Source: JACKCR01 sp041390305 (GTDB lineage Bacteria; Eisenbacteria; RBG-16-71-46; CAIMUX01). Taken from it: 64,000 bases of DNA. Location: the NCBI GenBank assembly GCA_041390305.1, contig JAWKQE010000009.1:1-64000 (forward strand), read 5' to 3'. Every line of letters begins with the position of its first letter. Position 1 is the stretch's first letter. The notes beneath the pieces are model-generated. The model did not search any database. It was not told where the DNA came from and was given only the letters and a program-made list of their open reading frames with translations. The position numbers were made by a program, and so were the translations under genes. Positions 17,709 through 25,444 of this stretch are shown here, piece by piece.

Positions 17709-17936
17709 CTATGGGCGGGCTCGCCGCGCTCGGCGCTCCCGTTCCCGCTCGAACAACTTCGCATCATGCGGAAACGCAGCGATTCCAGCGAAGTCGCCTC
17801 CATCGACATCACGCTGTTCGTCCAAGGCTGCCGCCCGGTCGAACTCACCGAGTTCGCGGTAGGCGCGGGCGAGCATCGCCAATGTCTCCGCCGCCGTTCG
17901 ACGCTGGGACGCGGTAGGGGCGTTCGACCACCAGAC
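17709..17936 (-). pseudogene. Remnant of a TPR protein
   Basis: A short frame includes ETLAMLARAYRELGEFDRAAALDEQ, a good TPR helix pair, but the N-terminal part is missing: the next gene's stop is at 17951 and no frame continues the repeat upstream. The C-terminal residues are Arg-rich and not family-like. Likely a fragment left by deletion or frameshift. Confidence 0.35.
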
Positions 17937-17950
17937 AACTCGCCGTCGCT

Positions 17951-18505
17951 TCACTCCTTCACCCCATCCCCCACGACGACCGCTTCTGACCACTCCCCCA
18001 CGTTCCCCGCGCGGTCCACCGCCGCGACGCGAATCTCGCACCGGAACGGATCCTGCGGGTCCTCATCGCCGTCCATCCAGTGGAGAACGACCGGCGCGAC
18101 GAAGCCGAGGTCGTACACCACCAGCCAGCGGTCCCACGCGGAACGGACCGGATAGGTCGGCAGCGCCATGCCGTTCGGGACCTCTCCCGAGACCAACTCG
18201 AACACGTAGCCGAGGTCGAGATCGCGCGTCCGGTCGTCGGTCGGCGGCGAGACGTCCAAGACGATCGAGCCCCGCTGCCATAGCCACGCCGTGCACGCCT
18301 CGAGCCGCTCGGACTCGGGCGTCGACTTGCCACGCACGATGCTCCGCAGCGAAATCTGCGGGACGCCCGGCGGCAGAGAGTCGAGCGCGGCTTCCGCGGG
18401 ATCCACGACGAGGCTGCGTTCGTCGACGAACACCTGAGCCGACACCGGCGCAAAGAGGGTCGCGAGCGAGATTGCGGCGGCCAGGCCCAGCAGGACGAAT
18501 CTCAC
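17951..18505 (-). CDS. Exported protein of unknown function with a fibronectin-like end
   Basis: A 184-residue protein with a signal peptide (VRFVLLGLAAAISLATLFAPVSAQ). The C-terminal part (PVVLHWMDGDEDPQDPFRCEIRVAAVDRAGNVGEWSE) has the look of one fibronectin type III or Ig-like beta sandwich. The GTG start at 18505 has GGAGG eleven bases upstream; longer frames upstream lack a signal peptide. No specific family recognised. Confidence 0.6.
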   Translation of the reverse strand: MRFVLLGLAAAISLATLFAPVSAQVFVDERSLVVDPAEAALDSLPPGVPQISLRSIVRGKSTPESERLEACTAWLWQRGSIVLDVSPPTDDRTRDLDLGYVFELVSGEVPNGMALPTYPVRSAWDRWLVVYDLGFVAPVVLHWMDGDEDPQDPFRCEIRVAAVDRAGNVGEWSEAVVVGDGVKE

Positions 18506-18689
18506 GACGTTCTGTCCTCCGCCTTCCCTGCTCCCGGATTCCAACAACAGAATTCTCGTATATGGATCACGGGAAGGAGGCCGCCTGCTAAAAACCCGGG
18601 GACGATCGCGGCCTATCCGAGCATGGACAAGCTGATCCATGTGGAACCTTGGGGGCCTGTCAGGCATCCCGTGCCGCGCCGCGACCACC

Positions 18690-18968
18690 TTACTCGGCTA
18701 CCTTCTTCCAATAGGCATCGAGAACACACTTCGCCATGACGTCCATCACCGTCCGCAGACCAGGCTCGCGCTGCCGCCTGTTCTCACCAGGAAACGTCAC
18801 TCTGAGACCGTCCCCGGCCTCGACGACCTGCAGCCCTCGGATCCAGAAGATCCCGCCGAGTTCCATCCGAGCGTGCGCCTTGACGACCGGCCCGTGCTCT
18901 GGGACGACCGGCCCCGACTCCAGTGTGACTTCGACCTTAGTGATCGCAATCGTCGCCTCGCGCACCAC
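18690..18968 (-). CDS. spoVG: SpoVG-family protein
   Basis: A 92-residue protein: ITKVEVTLESG, VKAHARMELGGIFWIRGLQVVEAGDGLRVTFPGE and a final helix (VMDVMAKCVLDAYWKKV). Arrangement and length fit SpoVG (MKITDVR...AFASITLDDCFVIRDLKVI). SpoVG in Firmicutes and spirochaetes binds DNA and RNA and alters expression of many genes. Here it stands alone among secreted-protein genes, so a regulatory role for this block is only a possibility. Two GTG codons are candidates for the start (18968 and 18965). Confidence 0.65.
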   Translation of the reverse strand: MVREATIAITKVEVTLESGPVVPEHGPVVKAHARMELGGIFWIRGLQVVEAGDGLRVTFPGENRRQREPGLRTVMDVMAKCVLDAYWKKVAE

Positions 18969-19010
18969 GACTAGCCTTCGCCCCGCACCTTTCGTCGCGT
19001 CTCCCTTCGG

Positions 19011-19634
19011 TCATTCCACCGTGTGCCTACCCAGGTCCTCGAGCGCCCGCACGGCCCACGGCTCCGACTTCGGCGACTCCGACGCCTGGAGAAGGATCTC
19101 GCGAACCCGCCGAACCAGGGGTTCGACCTCGGCAACCCGGCCTGCCGCCTTCGCATCCACGATCAGATCGAACGCGTACGGCAGCGGGCCACTCGTCGGC
19201 ATCCGCTCGGCATCGACGTACGGGTCCGCCGAGCGCAGAAGATCGACGTACACGTTCGCTGCCAGCGCGAAGTCCCCTGCCTCACCGAGAACGTACGCCA
19301 GCATCTGCCAATCCCCGTCGGTTCCCCGGCCGCCGTCCAGGAGCTGCTGGTAGTACACGACCGCTTCCGGGAACTGCCCGCTCTTGAGGTGTAGGTAGGC
19401 GAGTTCGCGCTTCGCTTCGGGCGCCGCCGCACTGTCGAGCGCGCGCATCCGGATGAGCCAACCCGCCTCTTCGTACGCCTTCAACGCGAGCAGCCCTTTC
19501 CTCCAGGCTTCGAGGGATGCGTCGTCAGACGTGACTTCCAAGGCAGCCATCTGCTGCATCACATCCTCGACAGACGAGGAGTAGGCGGGGGTGGTGAGGA
19601 GGGACACGACGAGGAAGGCCGAGTACTTTCGCAT
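19011..19634 (-). CDS. Exported TPR-like protein
   Basis: A 207-residue protein starting MRKYSAFLVVSLLTTPAYSSS (signal peptide), followed by all-helical sequence with TPR-like pairs (AKRELAYLHLKSGQFPEAVVYYQQLLDGG, WQMLAYVLGEAGDFALAANVYVDLL). It probably lies in the periplasm as a scaffold. The ATG at 19634 is preceded by a GGAG-poor leader. Upstream, 300 bases away, is the 37-bp repeat array and the divergent radical SAM gene. Confidence 0.65.
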   Translation of the reverse strand: MRKYSAFLVVSLLTTPAYSSSVEDVMQQMAALEVTSDDASLEAWRKGLLALKAYEEAGWLIRMRALDSAAAPEAKRELAYLHLKSGQFPEAVVYYQQLLDGGRGTDGDWQMLAYVLGEAGDFALAANVYVDLLRSADPYVDAERMPTSGPLPYAFDLIVDAKAAGRVAEVEPLVRRVREILLQASESPKSEPWAVRALEDLGRHTVE

Positions 19635-20133
19635 GGGAACGAACTCCGCAAACGCTCCGCTCCGGGCTGACTCCCGCACCTTGTTTCGCTGTTCCGTCGA
19701 CTCACGGACGCTGTCTGGAGCGACACCGCGAAACCGTAGCGTCTTCCGCTCAGTGTACGCTCCCGGGCCGGCATCCTCCCGTCCTTTCTCGCGGTCCAAG
19801 CGGAATCGAAGAGCCCACTGAACCGGCACTGTCAAACTCGTTGGACTGCTGCCATCCAGCGCTGTGGACGCGCGGTGGCCGCCGTCGATCGACGGCACGA
19901 CGCTCATGCCACCGTCGCCACCGCACCCGACTCCCACGTTGAGAGTCCCCGGCGCTGCCTCGATCCACTCTCGCGTTGAGAGAGTCCCCGGCGCTGACTC
20001 GATCCACTCCCACGTTGAGAGTCCCCAGCCCTGCCTTGATTCGCTCCCACCTCGAGAGTCCCCGGCACCGGCCGCCGCCCCCTCATTTCGCACCCCGGCC
20101 CCGCCTTCGCGCCCTCCGGACCCCATCCCGCGT
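19635..20133. other. Divergent intergenic region with repeat array
   Basis: About 500 bases between the TPR gene (minus) and the radical SAM gene (plus). The first 300 bases contain nothing I can assign; the 37-bp array occupies 19931-20060; the promoter of the radical SAM gene follows. Confidence 0.5.
19931..20060 (-). repeat. Four 37-bp units with CCCACGTTGAGAGTC core
   Basis: CTCCCACGTTGAGAGTCCCC at 19931, a variant CTCTCGCGTTGAGAGAGTC at 19968, CTCCCACGTTGAGAGTCCCC at 20007 and CTCCCACCTCGAGAGTCCCC at 20044. Spacings are 37, 39 and 37; the 39 is explained by a two-base AG duplication in the second copy. The 23-base remainder (CGGCGCTGCCTCGATCCA) is unlike that of the 41-bp array, only the core is shared. 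Confidence 0.9.
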
Positions 20134-20162
20134 TTGCCAGTCCCCCGCTGGTTGGCTAGATT
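20134..20162 (+). promoter_or_regulatory. Sigma-70-type promoter for the radical SAM gene
   Basis: TTGCCA at 20134-20139, 17 bases, TAGATT at 20157-20162, about 70 bases before the ATG at 20232. The spacing is ideal and both hexamers have four matches to consensus in a GC-rich background. It begins about 75 bases after the last repeat unit. Confidence 0.6.
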
Positions 20163-20231
20163 GGTCCGCAGCCAAGGGCCCGACGGCTCCCCTGAGCCGC
20201 TGCCGGGCCTCGACGCACGAATGGAGCAGGG

Positions 20232-21271
20232 ATGCCATCGACGCTCGACAGGTTGTGGTACGAAGTCCGCCAGTATCGGCGCGGCCTCCCCACCGTCGCG
20301 TCGTTCGACATCACGGAGCGGTGCCTCTACCACTGCAAGATGTGCCGGTTCTGGATCGACGGCGACCATGATGAGTCCCGGGAGCTGAAAGCGGACCAGA
20401 TCTGCGCCCTCATCGACGAGCTGGCCGAAGACCTCGGCGTCCGTCGGATCCGCCTCCTCGGAGGTGAGCCGTTCCTCCGTCCGGACGTGATGGACATCGT
20501 GCGGCATGCGAAGTCGCGCGGGATCCATGTCAACGTGGTGTCGGAAGGATCACTCGTCGACGAGGCGATGGCGGAGGAGATCGTCGCGAGCGGTCTCGAC
20601 AGCATCCGCTTCTCGGTCGACGGCCTGGGGGTGACGCACGACATCGTCCGCGGCAAGCCCGGCGCGTTCGCCGACGTCGCACGGGCGATCCGGTCGGTGC
20701 AGGACGCGAAGATGCGGCTGAGGTCGACGACGCCGGAAGTGCAGATTTTTGCCGTCGTCTCGTCCCTCAACTTCGATCAGATCCTGCCCCTCTACGAGGC
20801 GTGCCGGTCGGAATCCGCGCCGATCCGGTTCCTCTTCGGCCCGGTCTGGGAGGCAACGGCCGACGAAGTGGTGTCGAGCGTCTGGCGTGGGAAACAGCTG
20901 GCAGACCGGCACCACCTCCCGATCGGAAAGTCGCTCCAGCTGGAACGCGGCCCAGCATGCAGAGCTGGAACGTCAGGCGGAGTGCATCCGGGCCTGCAAG
21001 ACACGAGCCGTCTCACCCGCGTGCCGGTCGGACTGGTCGGCCGTCTCGCCGTCTTCGCGAGTCCGTTCCTCTCCCGCGAACACTGCCCGGAGACGAACTG
21101 TTCCACGTCGACCCGTTCGGACGGATCAAGCTCGCCCGTCTACGAACTACGCGTACGGCACGTACCCGGAGTCATCGGTCCGGGAGATCTGCCCAGCCGG
21201 AAGCACCGCGACTCCACCGCGATCTCGCGCGATGGTTCCTGCTGCCTGCAAGGAAGTGTGCGGCCCCGTGA
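20232..21271 (+). pseudogene. Radical SAM protein, C-terminal third broken by several frameshifts
   Basis: Intact to about residue 235: the [4Fe-4S] cluster motif CLYHCKMC (Cys 31, 35, 38), GGEPFLR and the SAM-binding strand VNVVSEG, FSVDGLG. From about 20940 the conserved sequence jumps between frames: AELERQAECIRACKTR, then PGDELFHVDPFGRIKLA, then YAYGTYPESSVREI, then DLARWFLPACKEVCGP. The last segments look like a SPASM-type auxiliary-cluster region with its cysteines. The pattern requires at least three indels, so either the sequence is faulty or the gene is decaying. The end coordinate is approximate. Substrate unknown. Confidence 0.7.
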
Positions 21272-21491
21272 GCGACTACTACGTCGGCACGCCCCGGCAG
21301 CCCTCCGAACCTGCTCCTTCGATCGTGCCGTCGCCACCCGCACCAGAGCGACGCAGCGCACGGGTTCGTCGAGCAGCCAGCGGACCTCGTCATCGACCCG
21401 GCGCCGTCAGTGAAGGGGGCGCGACCTTGGATCGGAGCGACGCGGAAGACGCCGAAGCAGGACTCCTCGAGTGAGCCCCTCCACGCGTCGC

Positions 21492-22223
21492 CTACGGACA
21501 CTGAAGCCCACCAGTGAACGCCGGGCTGAAGATCACGAGGTCGCCCAGGTTCGTGGCCCCGTTGTTGTCGTAGTCGTGGCAGGCGGGCGGATCCGCGCCC
21601 AGGAACTCACCGCTGAACGTGAGGAGGTCCGCCAGATTCACCTGGAGGTCTCCGCCGACCCCGTCGAAGTCCGGACTCTTAGCGTGGTCGTAGTACCGTT
21701 GGCTGGCCCCGTCGACCTTGATGTACACCGTCAGGAACTCGTCGAAGTGACATCCCCCACCGTACATGCTCATACGCGCGATCCCGTTCTCGTCGGTGCG
21801 GTGGTTCAGAATCGCATCGGGACAGATGGCGATGTCAGGATGCACCAATACCTCGACGATCGCGTTCGGCCGGGGTACCCCGTCGTACAGGACCAATATC
21901 TCCATCTGCGTCGCCGGAATCGGGTTCGGTTGGTTCGGTGCGAAGACGACTCCCTGGAGCGCGTCGCAGGGCGTCACCGTGATCGAGTAGTGGTTGCCCG
22001 TGTCGGAACCGATGTCGTCCGCGAAGACGGCCTGGGGCACGAGCACGACTGCCAACAAGGTTGCCAACGCAAGGAGCACCAAGTCGACTACAGACGCTGG
22101 AACGGAGACGGAATTCGGAACGGAAACCGAAGCTGGAACGGAAAGCAAAGCGGACCGTGATGTGGAACGGGATGCGGAAGCGAAGGCGGAAGCAGAGGCA
22201 AAGGACGAGGCACGAGACCGCAT
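21492..22223 (-). CDS. Exported protein with dockerin-like C-terminal repeat and Ser/Ala-rich N terminus
   Basis: A 243-residue protein. The C-terminal 60 residues hold two calcium-loop units, DFDGVGGDLQVNLADLLTFSGEF and DYDNNGATNLGDLVIFSPAF, in the manner of type I dockerin repeats, common in secreted proteins of FCB-type lineages. The N terminus is odd: about 45 residues of Ser/Ala/Val repeats (SASAFASASRSTS) precede the hydrophobic segment VVDLVLLALATLLAVVLVPQAVFA. The ATG at 22223 is nonetheless well supported by GGAGGTGA four bases upstream. Middle domain (about 75-175) is unrecognised. Confidence 0.7.
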   Translation of the reverse strand: MRSRASSFASASAFASASRSTSRSALLSVPASVSVPNSVSVPASVVDLVLLALATLLAVVLVPQAVFADDIGSDTGNHYSITVTPCDALQGVVFAPNQPNPIPATQMEILVLYDGVPRPNAIVEVLVHPDIAICPDAILNHRTDENGIARMSMYGGGCHFDEFLTVYIKVDGASQRYYDHAKSPDFDGVGGDLQVNLADLLTFSGEFLGADPPACHDYDNNGATNLGDLVIFSPAFTGGLQCP

Positions 22224-22302
22224 GGGTCACCTCCAATCCCCTGAGCTGAGTCGCCCAGGTGCAGACTTTCTGTGCCCGGAGACACGGAGGAGGGACCTCG
22301 AC

Positions 22303-22332
22303 ATTCTAGCGCGACGAGCCAGGAGGTCGCAA
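22303..22332 (-). promoter_or_regulatory. Promoter of the dockerin-like gene
   Basis: Read on the minus strand: TTGCGA (22332-22327), 18 bases, TAGAAT (22308-22303), about 80 bases upstream of the ATG at 22223. Good -10, moderate -35. Confidence 0.5.
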
Positions 22333-22400
22333 TGACGCCTTGCTCACTCCACCCGACCTCCCTTACGCCTCGACGCCTTGCTCACTTCTCGACGCCCGGC

Positions 22401-23432
22401 TCACTCCACGACGACGTACCGAACCACCCGAATCCGCTCGTCCTCGGTCTCCTCTACGGAGTAGACCCGATCCTTCTCGTCCGCCCAGACGACGGCGAAC
22501 CCCAACTCCCGCTTCTCGCTTCCTTGGCGCCGGCCGTTTGCGTCGTAGAGGTCCACCAGCGAGTACCGTTCCGTCTCGGACCCGTAGACCTCGGTGACGA
22601 GGAACCGACCGTCGCTGAGAGCAACGATCTTGGTCGCTAGCGGCGGCGCGGTGAACACGACCGATCCGCGCGTCTGGTCCGGCTCCGGCGGTGCGTCTCG
22701 CTCCTGGAATCGCACGTCGTGTTCCGCAACGACTCTGCCGTCAGGCTCGAACACGCGCACGCGCTGCGGAGTCATCTGCAGGTACCAGAGTCGTCCATCC
22801 GCCGCGATGTCGATGAACCCCCCGCCGTACACCTGCTCCGTTCTCGGATCGACGTCCTTCCCAGCCGCGTACGAGTCGCAGAAAGACAGGGTCACCTCAC
22901 CGTCCTCCAGCGGTTGGGACATCCGGTGAATCGTGTTGTGGTTCTCAGGATCGAGGTAGGTCAGGAACAGGTCGCCTTCGGTACCGTGTCGCTCGGTACC
23001 GAACCTCATGGACCGTATGATCTCATTCCTCCGGCGGAGGACCGTACGGATGCCGTTCCCCACCGTGTCCATGACGGTGATCCGGTCACTCGCGCCGGCG
23101 ACGTAGATCCGATCGTGAGAGTCGATAGCGAGCGCGCGCGGCATTCGGAACTCGCCGGGGCCGTCCCCCTCCCCTCCGATGCTGCGGACGAACGTCCCAT
23201 CGTTCGTGTACACATGGATGCTGTGGAAGCCGCTGTCGAGCACGTAAACGTTGCCGCTGCTGTCGGTGGCGATGTCGGAGACGCGGCCGAGGACGACGCT
23301 GTCATCGAACACGACGTCCGGTTGCAGCGGAAGCTGGTTCGCGGCGTTGGCACCCGACACGGAAGCCAGAGCCAGACTAGCAGCCGCCAGAGCGGCCTTC
23401 CGGCGCGCACTGTGATGAGTTTTGCGAAGCAT
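22401..23432 (-). CDS. Exported six-bladed beta-propeller (NHL-like) protein
   Basis: A 343-residue protein with a signal peptide (AALAAASLALASVSGANA) and NHL-type blades: VSDIATDSSGNVYVLDSGFHSIHVYTNDG, GEFRMPRALAIDSHDRIYVAG, FIDIAADGRLWYL. The 6-bladed propeller type is frequent in Bacteroidetes-like secretomes and usually binds a ligand or partner; no catalytic site was seen. GAGGAGG stands eight bases before the ATG at 23432. Confidence 0.75.
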   Translation of the reverse strand: MLRKTHHSARRKAALAAASLALASVSGANAANQLPLQPDVVFDDSVVLGRVSDIATDSSGNVYVLDSGFHSIHVYTNDGTFVRSIGGEGDGPGEFRMPRALAIDSHDRIYVAGASDRITVMDTVGNGIRTVLRRRNEIIRSMRFGTERHGTEGDLFLTYLDPENHNTIHRMSQPLEDGEVTLSFCDSYAAGKDVDPRTEQVYGGGFIDIAADGRLWYLQMTPQRVRVFEPDGRVVAEHDVRFQERDAPPEPDQTRGSVVFTAPPLATKIVALSDGRFLVTEVYGSETERYSLVDLYDANGRRQGSEKRELGFAVVWADEKDRVYSVEETEDERIRVVRYVVVE

Positions 23433-23546
23433 CCGACCTCCTCGGGAGTTCTAGTCCTGATGGCAAACCGCAGGCTTGGCGCCTACGGCACGGCGAGAGA
23501 AGCCAACGCACCCCGCGCAATAGCACCAACGACATGCCGTCCACTA

Positions 23547-23664
23547 CCACGTTGAGAGTTGCCGACCGGTCGCCGCACCAACGGCACGCCGTGTACTACG
23601 ACGTTGAGAATCGCCAAGGCGGTATGCGCCACGACCGCACTCCGCCCACTACCACGTTGAGAGT
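23547..23664 (-). repeat. Three copies of the dispersed repeat at about 52-bp spacing
   Basis: CCACTACCACGTTGAGAGTTGCC (core at 23547), CTACGACGTTGAGAATCGCC (core at 23599) and CCACTACCACGTTGAGAGTGCG (core at 23652). Spacings 52 and 53. The last copy ends five bases from the stop codon of the following lipoprotein gene at 23670, so the array fills the gap between two genes. Sequences between cores are not recognisably related to those of the other clusters. Confidence 0.88.
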
Positions 23665-23669
23665 GCGTT

Positions 23670-25280
23670 CTACTCCACGCTCCTGACCCACACGTCCTTG
23701 ATGTCGTTGGACGTGAGCGTGTACGCGATCCAGTTCCCGTCCGGGGACCAGGCGGGCGCAAACGCAAATCCGTCTCCATCGGTGAGCTTCACGGGGGCGC
23801 CCCCGCCGGACGGAATCACCCACAGCTGGCCGACCTCTTCGGCCGTGTCGTAGGAGGAGTACACGATCTTCGCACCGTCCGGGGACCAGCACGGATTGGA
23901 GTCGTCACCCGTCGTGGTGAGCTGCACGCGTCCGGTCCCATCCACGTTCATCGTCCAGATGTGATAGCCCTCGTCGGTGTGACCGACATAGGCGAGCTTC
24001 GTTCCGTCCGGGGACCAGGCTGGTGACGAAGCCTCGTCTCCACTGCCGCCGGCAAGCCACGTCGCGTCACCGGTTGCAACGGAAACGAGGAGAATCTGCC
24101 GCGCGCCGTTCCGGCGGTCGGTACAGGCGATGGTCGCGCCGTCCGGGGACCAGGCGACCTCGTGAAAGGGAGCCCCGGCCAGCTGAACCAGCTCCGTGGC
24201 TTCTGCATCGCCCAATACGTCTTTGATCCACACGCCGTAAGGAACGTCCGAGTTCAGGCGGTAGTAGAACGCGATCCGAGTCCCATCCGGTGAGAAGGTC
24301 GGGCCGCTGGGCCGACCCGGAAGGTCAGTGAGCGGCTCGGGCTCCCCGCCCCTCACAGGAACGCGATACACCTGTTCATGTCCCATCTCGGCCCAATCTG
24401 CGGTGAGTATGAGAGAGGCGCCGTTGGGCGCCCACCTCGGCCATCCCGCACCAAACGGACGCGAGCTGGTCGTAACTCTCCGCACGGCCGGTTCGCTGTT
24501 CGTGGTCGTGGTGGCGACGTTCGAAAGATCAGACGGGTTGGAGAGGGCATCGGTCGAGATCAGCGCAAAGTGGTACGTCGTTCCTGCGGCCAGCCCATCC
24601 ACCGTGAGCGACTCGTTCGCGCCCGGGGCGTTCGGGGCCGGAGTGTTCACAGCCGTGGCAGTCTGCCAGGTCTCGCTCGTCATCGGCTCTGTGCTGAACC
24701 GCAGTTCGTAGTTCCGAGCGGGTTCCGTCTCGCCCGGGTTCGCGGGAGCCGTCCACGCGAGGGCCACGCTGTGCTCCGTCATCCCCGTAACCCGAAGATC
24801 GTCGACGGCGTTCGGTCCGGTCGCGTCGATCGCGATGCTGGCGACGTTCGAGATCCCGGACCAGCCGCCTGCGTCATTGCCCGAGCGAAGAGCGAAGAAC
24901 CACTCCTCCTCCGGCAGGTCCCTTGCGATCATGAATTCCCTCGACCCCGGAGCGCCGGGTGTCGGAGCTGCGTCCAGTCGGATTGCCTGATCCCACGTAG
25001 CCTCGTCGATGGCGTCCGCGGATCGTCTGACGTCGTAGACCACGGGAACGCTGCCGTCGTGCAGGCCGGGTACCGTCCACACGAGAGCGGCGGTGGCTTC
25101 GCCAGCTACCTGCGCCACGCGGAGGTCGACGACCTGGGACGGAGGGTCAGGAGCAGGAGTCGTGGTCGTCTCGGAGCAGCCGAGGAGCGAGCCGGAGAAG
25201 ACGAGAAGGCAGGGTAACAGAGGAAGTCCGAAGAGAGAGAGAAGGCCGGAGACGTCGAGGGCCACATGTGGAGTTCGCAT
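23670..25280 (-). CDS. Lipoprotein with two fibronectin type III domains and a TolB-like propeller
   Basis: A 536-residue protein with a lipobox (VFSGSLLGC), two FnIII modules (DLRVAQVAGEATAALVWTVPG..., DLRVTGMTEHSVALAWTAPA...) over residues 50-270, then PD40/TolB propeller blades of the form WSPDGTKLAYV, WSPDGAKIVYSS, WSPDGNWIAYT. Likely anchored in the outer or inner membrane with the propeller in the periplasm or outside. The start at 25280 was chosen because it places the signal peptide correctly. Paralogue of the next gene. Confidence 0.85.
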   Translation of the reverse strand: MRTPHVALDVSGLLSLFGLPLLPCLLVFSGSLLGCSETTTTPAPDPPSQVVDLRVAQVAGEATAALVWTVPGLHDGSVPVVYDVRRSADAIDEATWDQAIRLDAAPTPGAPGSREFMIARDLPEEEWFFALRSGNDAGGWSGISNVASIAIDATGPNAVDDLRVTGMTEHSVALAWTAPANPGETEPARNYELRFSTEPMTSETWQTATAVNTPAPNAPGANESLTVDGLAAGTTYHFALISTDALSNPSDLSNVATTTTNSEPAVRRVTTSSRPFGAGWPRWAPNGASLILTADWAEMGHEQVYRVPVRGGEPEPLTDLPGRPSGPTFSPDGTRIAFYYRLNSDVPYGVWIKDVLGDAEATELVQLAGAPFHEVAWSPDGATIACTDRRNGARQILLVSVATGDATWLAGGSGDEASSPAWSPDGTKLAYVGHTDEGYHIWTMNVDGTGRVQLTTTGDDSNPCWSPDGAKIVYSSYDTAEEVGQLWVIPSGGGAPVKLTDGDGFAFAPAWSPDGNWIAYTLTSNDIKDVWVRSVE

Positions 25281-25444
25281 CGTTCCGTCGCCTTCCCACT
25301 CGAGACTGCACACACCGGACGCGGGTTGCCTCCGTGAAGGGCACATCACTCCGCGCTCGGGCTCCTTCGCGGGCTCGATCCCGCTCTGCCATGCACGGGG
25401 CCGGGTCGCCACCGCGGTCATCACGGTGCGATCACCTCCCGCGC

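Noticed and set aside
19635..20528. Long minus-strand reading frame across the 37-bp array into the TPR gene
   Set aside because: The 37-bp period is not a multiple of three and the translated repeats (GDSQRGS-like) differ in each copy; the TPR gene has its own signal peptide start at 19634.
21272..21491. Gene after the radical SAM locus
   Set aside because: Several short frames exist but none has a ribosome site plus a convincing protein-like composition.
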